Shown: positions 20,369-32,306 of the stretch, in pieces
How positions within the stretch are numbered: the first letter of the stretch is position 1
How the letters are laid out: each line of letters starts with the position of its first letter
Source of the DNA: Mauremys mutica
Taxonomy: Eukaryota > Chordata > Testudines > Geoemydidae
Length of the DNA: 64,000 nucleotides
Reading direction: 5' to 3'
NCBI RefSeq assembly: GCF_020497125.1
Contig: NC_059079.1
Location: 8,401,053-8,465,052 of the forward strand
Program-made: the position numbers and the translations under genes
The notes under the pieces: model-generated
The model's database searches: none
Seen by the model: only the letters and a program-made list of their open reading frames with translations
Told to the model about the DNA's origin: nothing

Positions 20369-20643
20369 GGCTGTGGCTACACTTAGCGCTTCAAAGCGCT
20401 GCCGCGGCAGTGCTGCCGCGGCAGCGCTTTGAAGCACTAAGTGTAGTCAAAGCGCCAGCGCTGGGAGAGAGCTCTCCCAGCGCTGTCCGTACTCCACCTC
20501 CCTGTGGGGAATAACGGACAGCGCTCCCAGCGCTGTGGCTTTGACCACACTGGCGCTTTGCAGCACCGCAATTTGCAGCGCTGGAGAGGGTGTGTTTTCA
20601 CACCCTGCTGCAGCGCTGCAAATTTGTAAGTGTAGCCAAGCCC
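20369..20643. mobile_element. Harbinger-like MITE made of nested hairpins
   Basis: It is bounded by TCA on both sides (20366-20368 and 20644-20646), with ends GGCTGTGGCTACACTTA and AAGTGTAGCCAAGCCC in inverted orientation. The inside is a chain of hairpins: AGCGCTTCAAAGCGCTGCCGC with its complement, AGCGCTGGGAGAGAGCTCTC, and GGGTGTGTTTTCACACCC. AGCGCTGGG/CCCAGCGCT recurs. Three-base TSDs and GTCTACACT-like ends are typical of PIF/Harbinger. It encodes no protein; the minus frame 20659-20447 is incidental. Confidence 0.8.
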
Positions 20644-20646
20644 TCA

Positions 20647-22445
20647 GAGAAATTTGCAAAATCTTATATTAAACAGATGAGGGATAATTTCCCCACATTT
20701 AGGTATTTTCATAATCCCTAATAATCAGAAATTGGTTTAAACACCGAGGCATAAGATTTGATATCTCTTCTAAAATTTGTTTACATTAACTATTATAAAT
20801 CTACATACTCTCATTATCCATGTAAGTGCCAAATCTCTTTTGAAATCTATCTATACTTCAGCGTTAATGACCTCTGATAGCTCTGAGTTTCACAGTTTAA
20901 TTATGAATTATGCATTATTATTTTGATAAAATATTAATAAGTATTCCGGCAAATTTAGGGACAGCAACTCCTATAGATTTCCTTTCTAAAGAAATTCATG
21001 AGTATTTGTTTTCTGTGACTTACAGCAAAAAAAAAGATGTCCTGATGCCCAGTGCATTGTCTGATCCAGCAAATGTAGCTTGCTCACTTATTTTTGCAGA
21101 CAGAACTCCAAGGATATGAGATGGCACTTAGTTCTGAAGGTGTCACGTGTATCCTATCACCAGTTAGTTTGCCTGTTTGCATTTCCACTCATCAAAATGT
21201 ATGGTATCTAAACTAAGGCCTTCATTTGTATTTGAGATTCCAATTAATTTAGAAAGAAAACTTGATGCCCAGACATTACAATGATTTCAGCATTATAAAG
21301 AAATACGTATGTATATTTCAATATCATGGCATTACATGCCCACCAGCTGTGATGCAGGGTGCACCTTTCAATCTGATTTTGTTCCATCTTCTTCTCTTTT
21401 TTTTTCCTGGTTAGAAATAAACTCTCTGGGTCAAATTGTGATTCTCAAGGACAGTGTGGAGACAAAGCAAGGGGGACCTTTCTGCATTTGTGAAGGCGAC
21501 AAGCCAGAATAATGCTGCTAATCCTTCCTGAGTGAAAGGAGATATGGGTTAGTGAGCCACAGGTGCTCTCCATCTCAAAGGAATTGTGGCAGGAGGGTGG
21601 GGACAAGGCCAGGTCACTGTTTCCCCTTTCACATGCAATAGCATTCAGGGGTGGAAGTGGTCGAGCACACATTGCACCCTTTTAGAGCTGGAGATGTTGC
21701 CACTCATGGCTGCGTTCACAGAGCTATTCACTCTGCAGGAAGAATCCCTCTGGCAGCTGATGCTTGGCCATTACATCTCTATACATTCCTTCCCTCCCCA
21801 CTCCAAGTGCAGTGTGGTGACTGCAGCCAAAGAGCTAATCCTATATCTGTCACTTAAACAAGACCCTGGGCCAAATTCTGCCCTCCCTCCACTGCATTCT
21901 TGCAATCCCCCTTAAAGTCAATCAGTGCAATTATGAATATGTATGCATGTGCAGAACAAAAGCAACATTAAACAGTACTCCTATGGTGTAAGAAACTCTT
22001 CCTCCCCCTCTGAAAATGCACACTGCTTTATGAGACTTGTGAGAACTACAGACCAACTACACAGAACTAGAAAAGGATGAATTCTAATTAAGAGATAATG
22101 TCAGTGGAACAGAACTTTGTCACAGGATAATGATCTCCTGCTGTTAGATAAATGTGGAAGCAAAACTTAGGCAGTTTTTGAAAATAAACAGTGAGGTGAT
22201 GCCAAGATGTTTACATTCAAGGAGAGAAACATTTATCCTATAGCAATATTTCTGTTCCAAGGTATTCATCTTGTGTGTGCTAGGGGAGAGGGGGGCGTTG
22301 TTTATTTTTACAAAATGCTTATTAACAAAAAGCCTTGATCCTGCAGCCCGGATGGATGAATGATTTTATACCCAATACTGTAGAACTGGATCCTCAATCT
22401 CTATCTAAATAATGTTGTTTTGAAAATGTCTCATAACAGCATTTG
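20647..22445. other. no gene seen
   Basis: AT-rich with A/T runs. Overlapping frames at 21586-21915 (plus), 21651-21857 (plus) and 21672-21445 (minus) lack domains and look like chance. Confidence 0.4.
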
Positions 22446-22656
22446 AATGGTCGATATGGCCCAGTATCCTGTTTTCTGACGGTGGCCAGTGCCAGATGCT
22501 TCAGAGGGAATGAACAGAACAGGGCAATTTCAAGTGATCCATCCTTTGCAGTCCAGACCCAGCTTCTGGCAGTGAGAGATTTAGGGACATCCAGAGCATG
22601 GGTGACGTCTGGGACCATCTTGGCTAATAGCCGTTGATGGGCCTGTCCTCCATGTA
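22446..22656 (-). repeat. CR1 LINE 3' UTR fragment
   Basis: CCCAGTATCCTG, GGTGGCCAGTGCCAGATGCT, GGGAATGAACAGAACAGGGC and TTGGCTAATAGCCGTTGATG are the reverse complement of a common sauropsid CR1 3' region. The plus frame 22443-22637 is a by-product. Confidence 0.75.
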
Positions 22657-22708
22657 ATCAATCAATAAAGCTTACACAGCAATTAGCATTTTCCCCACTT
22701 GTTAGTAT

Positions 22709-22865
22709 CAGGGCCGCCCAGGGGGTTGGGGGGGGGGCAAACCCCGGGCCCTGCAGGGGCTCCCACAAGAATATAGTATATTCTATAGTATTGCAATTTT
22801 CTTTTATGGACGGGGCCTTCGAAATTGCTTTGCCCCAGGCCCCCTGAATCCTCTGGGCAGCCCTG
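22709..22865. mobile_element. hAT-type MITE, 157 bp, 7-of-8 TSD
   Basis: Ends CAGGGCCGCCCAGG and CCTCTGGGCAGCCCTG are inverted repeats. TSDs are GTTAGTAT (22701-22708) and GTTAGCAT (22866-22873). It is the same family as 16376-16542 in the opposite orientation (shared AGAATATAGTATATTCTATAG, GGGGCC and CCCCCTGAATCCTCTGGGC). A run of nine or more G lies near its left end. Confidence 0.88.
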
Positions 22866-22873
22866 GTTAGCAT

Positions 22874-25800
22874 TAAAATTGCCAGCTATAATGGTCCAAA
22901 TTGTCTGCTGGAAAAATTCCATTCAGTCAGTGGAGTTAGATCAGATTACAATTTGGCCCAGTGTATTTGCATTTATTATATATACTCACTGGGCCAGATT
23001 CTGATTACTGCGTACATGGAGTAGCTGAGCAGAAGTCAATGAAGTTATACTGTTATAAAACTGATGTGAGATCAGAATATTGCCTACTTTATTAATGCTT
23101 GCAGTCTTAATTTCACATATGCATTTGTTTAATTTACTATTCCTGTGTTATGCTTTTTGCAGTTCATATTTTCAAAATCCAATGATATTTAAACACCAGA
23201 AGGAAAAAGACTCAGAAGCACATGCCACCTAGCAGTGAATTCATTTGGTATATGTGCGTTAGGTGATAAAAAATTACTAGTGTTCTCTTCTTCCTAGGCA
23301 TGTGTAACTCCCATTAAAATCAGTGAGAGTTACAGATGTGTAGGGAGAAAATATTACCTCTTTTTGAGCAAGTATAAAACCGATATAAGTGAGATCAGGA
23401 CACTAAATTTCCTAGCTCTGGTTAATCTGTGTTGCAATACTGACATATTATTTTTCATCCCCTCTTTTGAGGGGGAAGTTTGGTTTTCATTTAGTTGTGT
23501 AACAGTCGCATCCAGTAATGTATATGGTTATGGCAAATTTGTATGTCCCAAGTTGTCAGATATCTTTTGGTAATCCAGGGAAAGAAAAAGCTAACAAATA
23601 CCCACTGACTCAGGTCAGGAGGACAGGTCCTCGAGTTGTTGAAGGAACGGTGGGCACTAGTAAAACTCCCCCTATCTGAAGCCAGGCTTTTCTGCTGGCA
23701 CCAGCAAGGTGGTGGGACGAAATATTTGAAGAGTGTTGTCATTATTCCAAGCAGGTAGAACTGGATCAGACATGCCAATTATAATATAGGCTAGTCTCAT
23801 ATGACAGAACCTACTGCAAAAAGATTCACATTTGAAAAAGAAAATACTCTTGCAGCTTTTGCCCCTTACAATTTACAGCCAGATTCTGTCCCAACTTATG
23901 TCCGGTGCAACTCCATTGACTTCAGTAGATATGTACATTCTCAGCTGATTTGGATTAAATTAAACTAAAAGAGACAATAATATATAGAGACCATTGCATA
24001 ACACTATACGTTTCCTCATTGTTTATTCTATTATTTTCCCAAAATGGTATCTAGCCACCAGACATAATATTCTAGAGACTTCAAACTATTTTTTTTGTAT
24101 GCGTGTATAAAATAAAATCTGTTAAAAGGGGCAAGGGGAGCAATTTCTAGTGGCACTTTGCAATGACTGATTAATGCATTTTGAATATTTTCTGTGTAAA
24201 TTTGCTCTGCTTGAATCTTTCTCTTTAGATATTGCTATTTAGTAAAAAACTAATCAACCTGTCAACATTTTGTTTATTCTTAAATAGCATAATTTTTATT
24301 ATGATTATTATTACTGTGTCACTTTGTTATTTGCCATCTAAAGGATTCGAGGAGTGTTGTCTGCCTGCATGGTCTGCCTATTTGACATTCAGGGTGTCTG
24401 CCCCTCTTCCATTGCTATGACAAGGTTATACAAAGTCTGAAGCCCTGCTAAAACAGGTTCCTTTGGAAGTCGAAACTCTGGCAGACTTTGTACACAGCAA
24501 GGCATCCGTGACATCTTAGCGTCTGCCAGCTCCATTCTTGCTTGATTAGCTCTTGGTTACCTCAGTGATAATGTCTGGAGGCACTGATTAATGTACAATA
24601 ATGGTACATCTCACAGAAAAGATAAGCTTATAGAAGATCAATTAAACAGTGGCAATTTCACAGGCTACAAGCTAGAAGAATGGTACTTGCAGCCTTTTCT
24701 TGGAGCTATTTTTTTAATCTGTTTCTTCTGCCTGCTCTAGAATTTTCATGTAAAACAGTCACTATCACAGAAAAAAAAAAAAGAAATATCCTGAAAATGA
24801 AAGGTGACAGTACCCATTAAAATTACAAGGGAAAATGAATATGAATAATGGCCCCCGAACATTCCTTCAGCTGTCAAAAGGCTACAAATTCTGCTTTGAT
24901 GATACGACAAGACGTTTTTTTCAAATGCATACTTGCCATAAATGGTACACAGGAGAAAGCCATTGTTTTATGCAATTACACTGTTGCCTGGGTAACCATG
25001 TACAAAAGTTAATGTAAGTACAGGTTTAAAGATGAAGCATCTCTTAAATTGGAATAAAAATCATTTAATAGTATTGATGATCCACAGGAAAAAGACTGAC
25101 CCTAATGTAACTATAAAAAGACCTCTTCTTGAGCAGGAGATTATAAATTCAAGGTTACCTTTCTCCTACAATTTTTAGCTACATGTATTTTAATGTGACT
25201 TTATTCTAAAAGCTAAGATCTTCAGGTATTATTTTTTAAATAAATGTAAAAATGAAATCTCTAGGTATATGAATATTACCTTCACATGAAGAAGTTTTTA
25301 TGGAGATTCATAACGTAAGTAGCAATGATTTCAAGGGATGACTACTGTTCTAAAGGCATTTTAAACAGCCAACAAATTATTTTTTTCAGAAAGAAGTAGC
25401 ACAGGAGGATACTTTGTGATAAAAAGGAAGTCTATTTGGATGCTTTATTCTTTCAACAGGTACATTTAATAGGGTTTTACTGTATTACATTTTGTTGGTG
25501 AACCAGTTTTATTACTATATTTATTATGACTATACTTCTTCCTATAATCATGCTGGATTTGAGAGTAAAAGTATTCCCTGGCATATCTACTGGAATGTTT
25601 CTTGGAGAGGAGGTTGGCCAAAAAGTGTAGTTGAATGTGGAATTCAAACATGTCATGACATATGCTCTTTGTGGTATTTCACATCAGTGGGGCATTCTCT
25701 ACCAGTTAGGAGAAACCTCTAGGAATTACAGATAATAAATCCAGCATAAAGAGCAGCATAAATCCAATTTACCTATGCAAATGTTCCTGAGTTTGCCATG

Positions 25801-26707
25801 TATTTCCTTTTACAACACATATTCTGCAAAGGACTGTGCAAACAAATGACATTATATATGTCTAATAAAAGCCACTGCATACTGGACCTCTAATGCTGGT
25901 GGAAAAGAAAAGAAATCTCTCCCTAGGATAAGCGGAATGATGATTAAAACCAACCTCAATACTCTCCCCTCATTTCCCTCTAAACATGTGAATTACAGTC
26001 TGAAAAGAACAATAAATGATACTGTTGCCCCTTGACACTAGAACCTTCAGGAAGATGTTCTTCAGAAACTAGGAAGAAGAAAACATAAGAAAACATATTC
26101 TAAGGAACAATACTGAACTATCAGGGACATTGAGTAGCTGACCTAATAGGTCTTTTTCATCTCTTATTTCTTGACTCTCTGAGAAATGGTACAAGTGTGT
26201 AACGAAGTCCTATACATCCCTGGCTCACATGGATGCCAAGGAACTGAAATATATAATACAGCAATATGATTTTCCCCATATTGGCCAAAATAACTGTATT
26301 TTGTTGAAAAATACGTAGGGAGAAAAGGCTGAACTAGAGATTCATGCCTCCTGTTGAAACTGTGTGAATACAGCTGGGCCTGATTTCCACAAGTGCAGAG
26401 CGCTCAAAACTCCAGCTGAAGTCAATAAGGGCTGTGAGCACTCAACACTTCTAAAGGTCAAGCCCACAGGGAATTGGTGAAGAACAAATGGGGTGAAACA
26501 TGTATGAGATAAACTCCCTGTCAAAACTTGTACAGCTGCCACCTTTTTCCCTTTTAAATCCTCCCTTAAAACCTACCTTTGCCTCTGTCTGATGGCTACA
26601 AATCTCTCCAACCGGGCACTGATTAAGCATGAGGCAGGCAGGGATTTCTGTTTTTATGCTAAACTATGTTTGCTTTAGAATTATCTCAACCTCCCAACTC
26701 CATCTCC
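22874..26707. other. no gene seen; scattered palindromic repeats
   Basis: Copies of the GCCAGATTCTG / AAGTCAATG repeat lie at 22983-23050 and 23877-23935. A further one (CCAGCTGAAGTCAATAAGGG) is at 26390-26465. The rest is AT-rich, with A runs at 24770-24783. Stretch 24160-25020 is repeat-poor and could be conserved noncoding DNA, but the sequence alone does not prove it. Small frames have no recognisable domain. Confidence 0.4.
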
Positions 26708-26956
26708 ATTCCTGTTTATGCAGCAAAGAATCCTGTGGCACCTTATAGACTAACAGACGTTTTGCAGCATGAGCTTTCGTGGGTGAATACCCACTTCTTC
26801 GGATGCAAGTCTTGCATCCGAAGAAGTGGGTATTCACCCATGAAAGCTCATGCTGCAAAACGTCTGTTAGTCTATAAGGTGCCACAGGATTCTTTGCTGC
26901 TTCTACAGATGCTGCTTCTAACATGGCTACCCCTCTGATACTTGATTCCTGTTTAT
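26708..26956 (+). mobile_element. palindromic Penelope-like insert with 12-bp TSD
   Basis: ATTCCTGTTTAT is exact at 26708-26719 and 26945-26956. Between them, arm one (26720-26812) is the reverse complement of arm two (26813-26908), with only a mismatch or two. Shared parts are AGCAAAGAATCCTGTGGCAC, AACAGACGTTTTGCAGCATG and GTGGGTGAATACCCAC. Arm two is the same sense as the full-length PLE and alone continues into CTGCTTCTAACATGGCTACC and CCTCTGATACTTG. The centre is TTGCATCCGAAGAAGTGGG, the hammerhead-like region, meeting its own complement. Open frames on both strands here translate the PLE terminus and are not genes. Confidence 0.92.
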
Positions 26957-27189
26957 CTATTTCATCCACCTGTTGTACCTGTCTGACACCTTGACCATAA
27001 GCTTTCTGGGGCAAGCAGTGTCATTTTTGTTACTTGTTTGTACAGTGAATAACACGATGGGGCCTTGATCCTTGCTTAAAGTTTGCTATAAAATAAGTCC
27101 AAACAGATAATTGCTTACACAGATCAAAATTGTTTGGTAGCAGCTAAAACAAGCCTAGTTTTTCTTAAATCTTTGGGGCCATATGTTAG
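26957..27189. other. no gene seen; possible ancient repeat
   Basis: GGGGCAAGCAGTGTCATTTT and TTTGTACAGTGAATAACACG are weakly like the repeat at 587-715. Otherwise featureless. Confidence 0.35.
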
Positions 27190-28100
27190 TTTTGGTAACT
27201 TTGGACTTTAGGGTGGGATCCACAAAGATACTTAGGAGCCTAAATCTCAGGTTTAGGTGCCTAAATTCCAGTTTCAGCTCTACAGCAATTGACAAAACTG
27301 CGAGAGCAAAAGTTCCTTATATTCCAGCCTCAGGGCGTGCACACTGCTGCTGCCTCACTCTAGGTGTGGCTTTGTCTACACTGGACTTTTGTCTGTAAAA
27401 CTTTTGTCATTTGGGATGTGAAAAAAACACACACCCCGAACGACAAAAGTTTTACCGATGAAAATCACTGGTGTGAACAGCGCTTTAGAGGCGGGAGAGC
27501 TCTCTCTTGCCAACAAAGAGTGGCTACACTGCGCACCTTTTAGCAGCACGGCTGTAGCAGCACAGCTGTGTCACTAAAAGGTGCATAATGTAGACATAGT
27601 CTCTTTCCTGCCTAAGCCCCTGAGTGATTCACAAACCAGGGGGAAATAGGCTTTCAGCCACATAAGTCACATGTGGGGCCCAGTTGGGAAGGTGTGTTCA
27701 GAGGCTGTTCATGGTGTGGGTCCCATTCAAAATCTGGCTGAGGAGGTGGTGGTGGTACCCGCCTTATAACTTTCAGGCCAGAAGTGAGAGCACTTGCCTG
27801 GAATGTGGGAGATCCAGGTTTATTGCCTCCTCTCTGCCAAACAGGGTGAAAGAATTTGAACAGGAATCTCACCCTCTCAGGAAAGGTGCTTTAACTACTC
27901 TGGGAGACCCACTATTCTGATGTGGGCCTCCCTCAGTCTGTCCTGCTGAAGCTGTTCCATTGTGGATAAACAATGAAAGAGTGATTGGGGCTATGGCACT
28001 GGACCTGGGGTCTCCCACCTCCCAGGTGGATGCTCTAACAAGAGGACTATAAAGTCATGGAACAGTCATTGCACCAGGGAAATACTGCAGCTTTTCAAAC
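27190..28100 (+). repeat. composite dispersed repeat with tRNA-like boxes, MITE nested
   Basis: The left part (GGATCCACAAAGATACTTAG, CCTAAATCTCAGGTTTAGGT) and right part (27602-28100) belong to the family seen at 2.2-6.5 and 39.2-39.7 kb. A tRNA-like stretch with a B-box-like GAGATCCAGGTTTATTGCC lies at about 27764-27830. GAAGCTGTTCCATTGTGGAT at about 27947 is the shared middle module. The 27366-27601 MITE splits it. Confidence 0.55.
27366..27601. mobile_element. Harbinger-like MITE
   Basis: The left end GGCTTTGTCTACACTGGAC and right end GTGCATAATGTAGACATAGTC are imperfect inverted repeats with the GTCTACA core. Inside, AAAACTTTTGTC and GACAAAAGTTTT form an inverted pair around a poly-A/CA stretch. 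GC-rich relative to its flank, no coding capacity. TSD not resolved. Confidence 0.65.
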
Positions 28101-31100
28101 AGATGTAGATACTGAAGCTTCCTGGTACAGTTTTGCAAAAATGCCTAAGAATTATGTCCAGTGGCTACCAGGTAGATAGCCCTTCCTTTATAAGACATGT
28201 GAGACCATTTCATTCCAGCCCTAAAGCGATGGTCATACTATATGTCATCCATACAGTAGAAGCTGGAAATCTTTGAAGGCCTTTCAATCTACAGGTCTCT
28301 TCTCTGGAAAGCATGAGGTATCCTAGAAGGCTATCAAGCACCACAGCTCATGCCTTTCTCCACAAGAAAAACTGGAGGAGAACGGGAGAATTTTCCAGGA
28401 TTCTAGACCTCTCCAAGAGTTAGAGGTTCGTCAGGTGACTGGAATTTATCTCACCCCACCCCAAGGGGCAGCACACCCACACAAGGCTGCCAAGTCCTGC
28501 ATCAGACAGGAGAGAGCTGCTTGAGGCAGTCAAGCTGTGATGGGGATGGAATGGAACCATCTGAACTACAGATAGCATATAGACATTATGCTGTATATCT
28601 AGCCATGCTGCAAGCAGCACAGAGATGCTTCAAGTCCCCAAGCTCTGTTTAGGACATTCAGCACCTCTCCTTCATCTACACTAGTCCTCCATACTTGGAA
28701 GCAGCAAGAAAGGAGATTAATTCACACAAACTCAGAAAAAGGGGAGCTTTATGTGGGGGCCAGTTGAGCAATGAGCTTTGCTCCTTTCTGTCAGCATGAT
28801 CTTCTATGAGCTATGAGGAAGAAGAGTAAGTCTGCCTCAAATGCAATTTTCATCCCTCGATGTAAGGACTATCAGCTCCCAGCTAGGGAACATTCCAGCT
28901 AAGTATATCAGAGGAAGCAGAGTGCAGTGCTTGGTGGTAAGACACTGACTAGCAGATTCAGTTTCAATTAACGTTTGAGTTTCAACTAACAACTCCGAAA
29001 GATACCAACAGTGTGGGGAAAAAAGAATATGTGAGACAACAATATTCAAAGTAGACACACGACAGAGAAATAATGTGCAGGCTGTTTGAGTTTTAAACAG
29101 ACGCATGCCACACAAAATTGGTTTCCTTTTTATTATTTTAGTAGACAGAAACCGATGGGGAAAATATATAATTATATAAAATGATTCAGCTCCTTAAGAA
29201 AACATCAGGAAAATTTGAAAAGTTAAGTTGCCTTTGTTTTTTGTTTTTGCTTTTTATAACTGATACTGCAGCAACAGCCAGGGGGAGCTGCTCTACTGGT
29301 CAGAGGTTAAAGGCACTGACAGAAGGTCTAGGCACTTCTACATTCACTCATCAGAGGCAAAATCTGACACCTGCTAATTAGAGGGGTTGAGTTAGCTGCC
29401 CTAGAATTCTAAAGCGATGGGATTTCCCACCAGTCATGAGCTGAGTTCATGGATGCAAGAGTGGGGATCTATTACAACTGGTATTTTTGGTGCAAATGAG
29501 CTACACTTCAGATCTATTTTCCCTGGGGTGTTGGAGAAGGGGGGACAGATGGCTGGATAATTTATACCATTTGGCCTGCAGTTACATTAAAAAAAGAAAA
29601 GAAAGAGTGAGACAGAGACAGACGTGAGCTATATATTTTGGGGCAGAATATAGCGAATTTAAACATAAATCTGCCCAAGCAATGCCACGAGTAGATGTTA
29701 CAAAATATTATAATGATGATTTCAGATAGCTGGAGCTGTGTGAAATCTTTGAGAAGGAATAAGAATGAACAATCCCAACACTCTGCATTTATTGCACAAA
29801 TATCCCCATCTGAAGATCTCAAAATGCTCTCATAACCATTAATCCATACTAACAGATGATAATACTTTTCACTTTTACAGTCCCTTCCATTTTAGGATCT
29901 TAAAATGCTCTAGTATGAGTGAATTTATTCTCTCAGCAGCCCCAGAGAAGGAAACAAACAATTTGAGGTTTGGCCAGTATTCTCAGCAGCGGTCAGATTC
30001 TGGAGGTTTCAAATGAGACACTAATGTAGTTTTCAGAATTGCCAAGCACCTGTGATTTCAGTAGTAGACAATGGGAGCAGCGAGTGCTTGGTATTTCCAA
30101 AAATTGGGCTCAAAATGTCTTAAAATTAGACAACCAAAACTGGAAGTACCCAAAATTAGAGGCCACTTTGAAAATTTTGATCCCTCTCACTTGCTCCAAC
30201 TCATACAGTGAAGTCAGTGGTGGAGCAGGCCTCGGTCCCTTGCTCTAACCACTAACTAACTCTCTCTCCTTTAATGGTATCCCTATAATAGTGAACATTA
30301 AGAAGGTCTCTGGAAAAGCCAGTGTAATGCAGTCAGTCAGAGGAATGAGAGATGCACAAAATCTAAAACGGTAAATATTCAAAAGCCAGCAGGCGAATAG
30401 TACAAAGTTGAATATTTAAGGTCGGCAGAGAGTAACCTTCGTTCAAAGGGGAAGGCCAACCTCAAAGCCCCATTATGGGGACTGAGTGTGTTTGTGTTCA
30501 TCATATGTATAAATACAGTCAGGTCTGCCAGCCAAGTTTGTGGAACGTTTACAGTAGCTCTTATTAGATCCTGTCTGTATCGTTTCAACCTTTCTGGAGC
30601 TCTGCCAGTGTTTGTACAGTAAACATTCTCATTTACCAAAAGGAAAAAAAAATTAAAAAGTAAAGCATGACAGGATTTAATGCTTAGGCCCCACACAGGC
30701 AGCAGTGCAGCAATGGTTACCTAGCAACCAGCAGGAAGTGTGTCAGAATGAGAGGGACTCTACTTTGTGCAGCTCAGGCGTTACGGGAGCAGCTAATATT
30801 ACAGGGAGTTTCTCTCTCTTGACCAGGCAGATTGGCATGAAGTTCTGGCTGCAACAGCCAACTGAAGGCTTTTTCTTTTTTAAAGCTGGAATGGTAGAAA
30901 AAAGTGTTATGTTCTGAGATTGCACCGTGACTGCTATAAAATCTCAGCACTGCTTTGATCAGTTCAAATCCTGTTGTGTTTATGCAGAAAACCCTAATGC
31001 AACTTGGTGTGCGTCGGGAAAGAGGGTCAGAAACAGGAATCCTTAAGAATGATGAAAAACTTTAGAAGTGTTTGAAAATAGATGCTGAATATGTTGTTTT

Positions 31101-31380
31101 CACAATTCATACACCAGAAGAAAGACAGACACCTAGCTTTGTCCATTAGATATTGGGTGCTGGTGCACAAAAGATCTAAGGGCCAGATTTGGATCGCTCA
31201 TTCAACTGTGTAAATTCAGAGAAATTCCACTGATTTGAGTGGAGTAGCTCTGAATTTACAATGTTGGAATGGAGATCGGAATCAGGTTTTAAATATCAGT
31301 CATTTTTTACAGATCTAAAAAAAATCCAAAAGAAAAATAATAAATGAGTTGGTGAGCACCTTAGATACATCTCCAGCACT
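28101..31380. other. no gene seen
   Basis: No recognised gene. The palindromic repeat GGCCAGATTTGGATCG, then TGTAAATTCAGAG and GAGTAGCTCTGAATTTACA, lies at 31180-31275, with TGTAAATTCAGAG and CTCTGAATTTACA pairing as an inverted repeat. Small frames (for example 30696-30379 minus, 105 codons) show no domain. Confidence 0.4.
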
Positions 31381-31850
31381 GGAGGTTTTTATTCAGTGGA
31401 CTTTTAATTTGTTTTCACAGCGGTTTGAACAAATTGAATTTGTTAATTAAAGCGGTAAAATGAAATGCTGAACATTATTGACTAGATGCTAATTACATTA
31501 GGAGAGATATCGGGGGAAGGAGGGGTCCTTGTTTTCAATAGCCAGCACAAATCATATTAAGAGAGACAAGTGATCGGTCTGAGACCAAACTCTGTAGGGA
31601 AAAAGCTGTTTACATGTTGTGATCTAATGTTTATCATTCATGATCTTCAATTGACAATACCAAAGGAAACACGATTACTGCAGCTCACTACTGTACCACT
31701 TTTCAAATTTTTCCCTGGTTTCTAACATTCGCTTAGCAGAGGTCACCACCCAATTAAATGCAATGATGCACACTGTGCTAATCGGGAAGGACATTATTTT
31801 AAAGCTGTCTTTGTGAAAATGTGGGGATTCACATTCCACTTCTGAAAAAC
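31381..31850. other. repeat-poor AT-rich block, possible conserved noncoding DNA
   Basis: No transposon signature here. The block carries clustered homeodomain-type cores (GTTAATTAAAG at about 31443, CCAATTAAATGCAATGATGC at about 31750) and few low-complexity runs. That look is common in conserved developmental enhancers, but conservation cannot be judged from one sequence. Confidence 0.25.
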
Positions 31851-32096
31851 CTTCCAGTCCCTCGTGCTCTGGCTTTTAGAACTGTAAAATGTAACACCAG
31901 TGAGTCAGGCCAGAAAAGTTCATTTATTGTCTTCTTCCTCTCGTCGTATGAAACTGGAAAGTGTTAGCAACCCCTTTTCATCATTAGCCTTATCCAGGGA
32001 AAAGACTGGAACTTTGCATTTCAGCCCGTTTAATGTACTTCGAGTCCCTTACACTGTCAACACCAGTTATACAAATTCTGCCACTGGAATCTATGG

Positions 32097-32306
32097 CCTG
32101 GCCTACACTGGGAGGGGGAGAGGGGAGATCAATCCTGAATAACGTAGCTGAAGTCGACGCACTTAGATCTACTTACCGTGGTGTCTTCACTGCGGTAAGT
32201 CGACGGCTGACGCTCTCCCATCGACTATGCCTGTGCCTCTCACCCTGGTGGAGTACTGGAGTCGACGGGAGAGCGCTTGGCGGTCGATTTATCACGTCTA
32301 GACTAG
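32097..32306. mobile_element. Harbinger MITE, right end lost
   Basis: It opens GGCCTGGCCTACACTGGGA, like the reverse complement of the right end of the 42-47 kb Harbinger element (TAGTGTAGACCAGGCC). Internally GTAGCTGAAGTCGACGC and the CACTGCGGTAAGTCGACGG stretch are shared with the MITEs at 51525 and 55436 (for example GTCGACTTCAGCTA there). It stops at GATTTATCACGTCTAGACTAGA without the opposite terminus. Confidence 0.7.

Noticed and set aside
26664..27014. Frames on both strands encoding the same peptide (CIRRSGYSPTKAHAAK)
   Set aside because: They are translations of the two arms of a palindromic PLE insert. The same peptide appears in the pLTR of the full-length PLE, where it lies upstream of the likely start.
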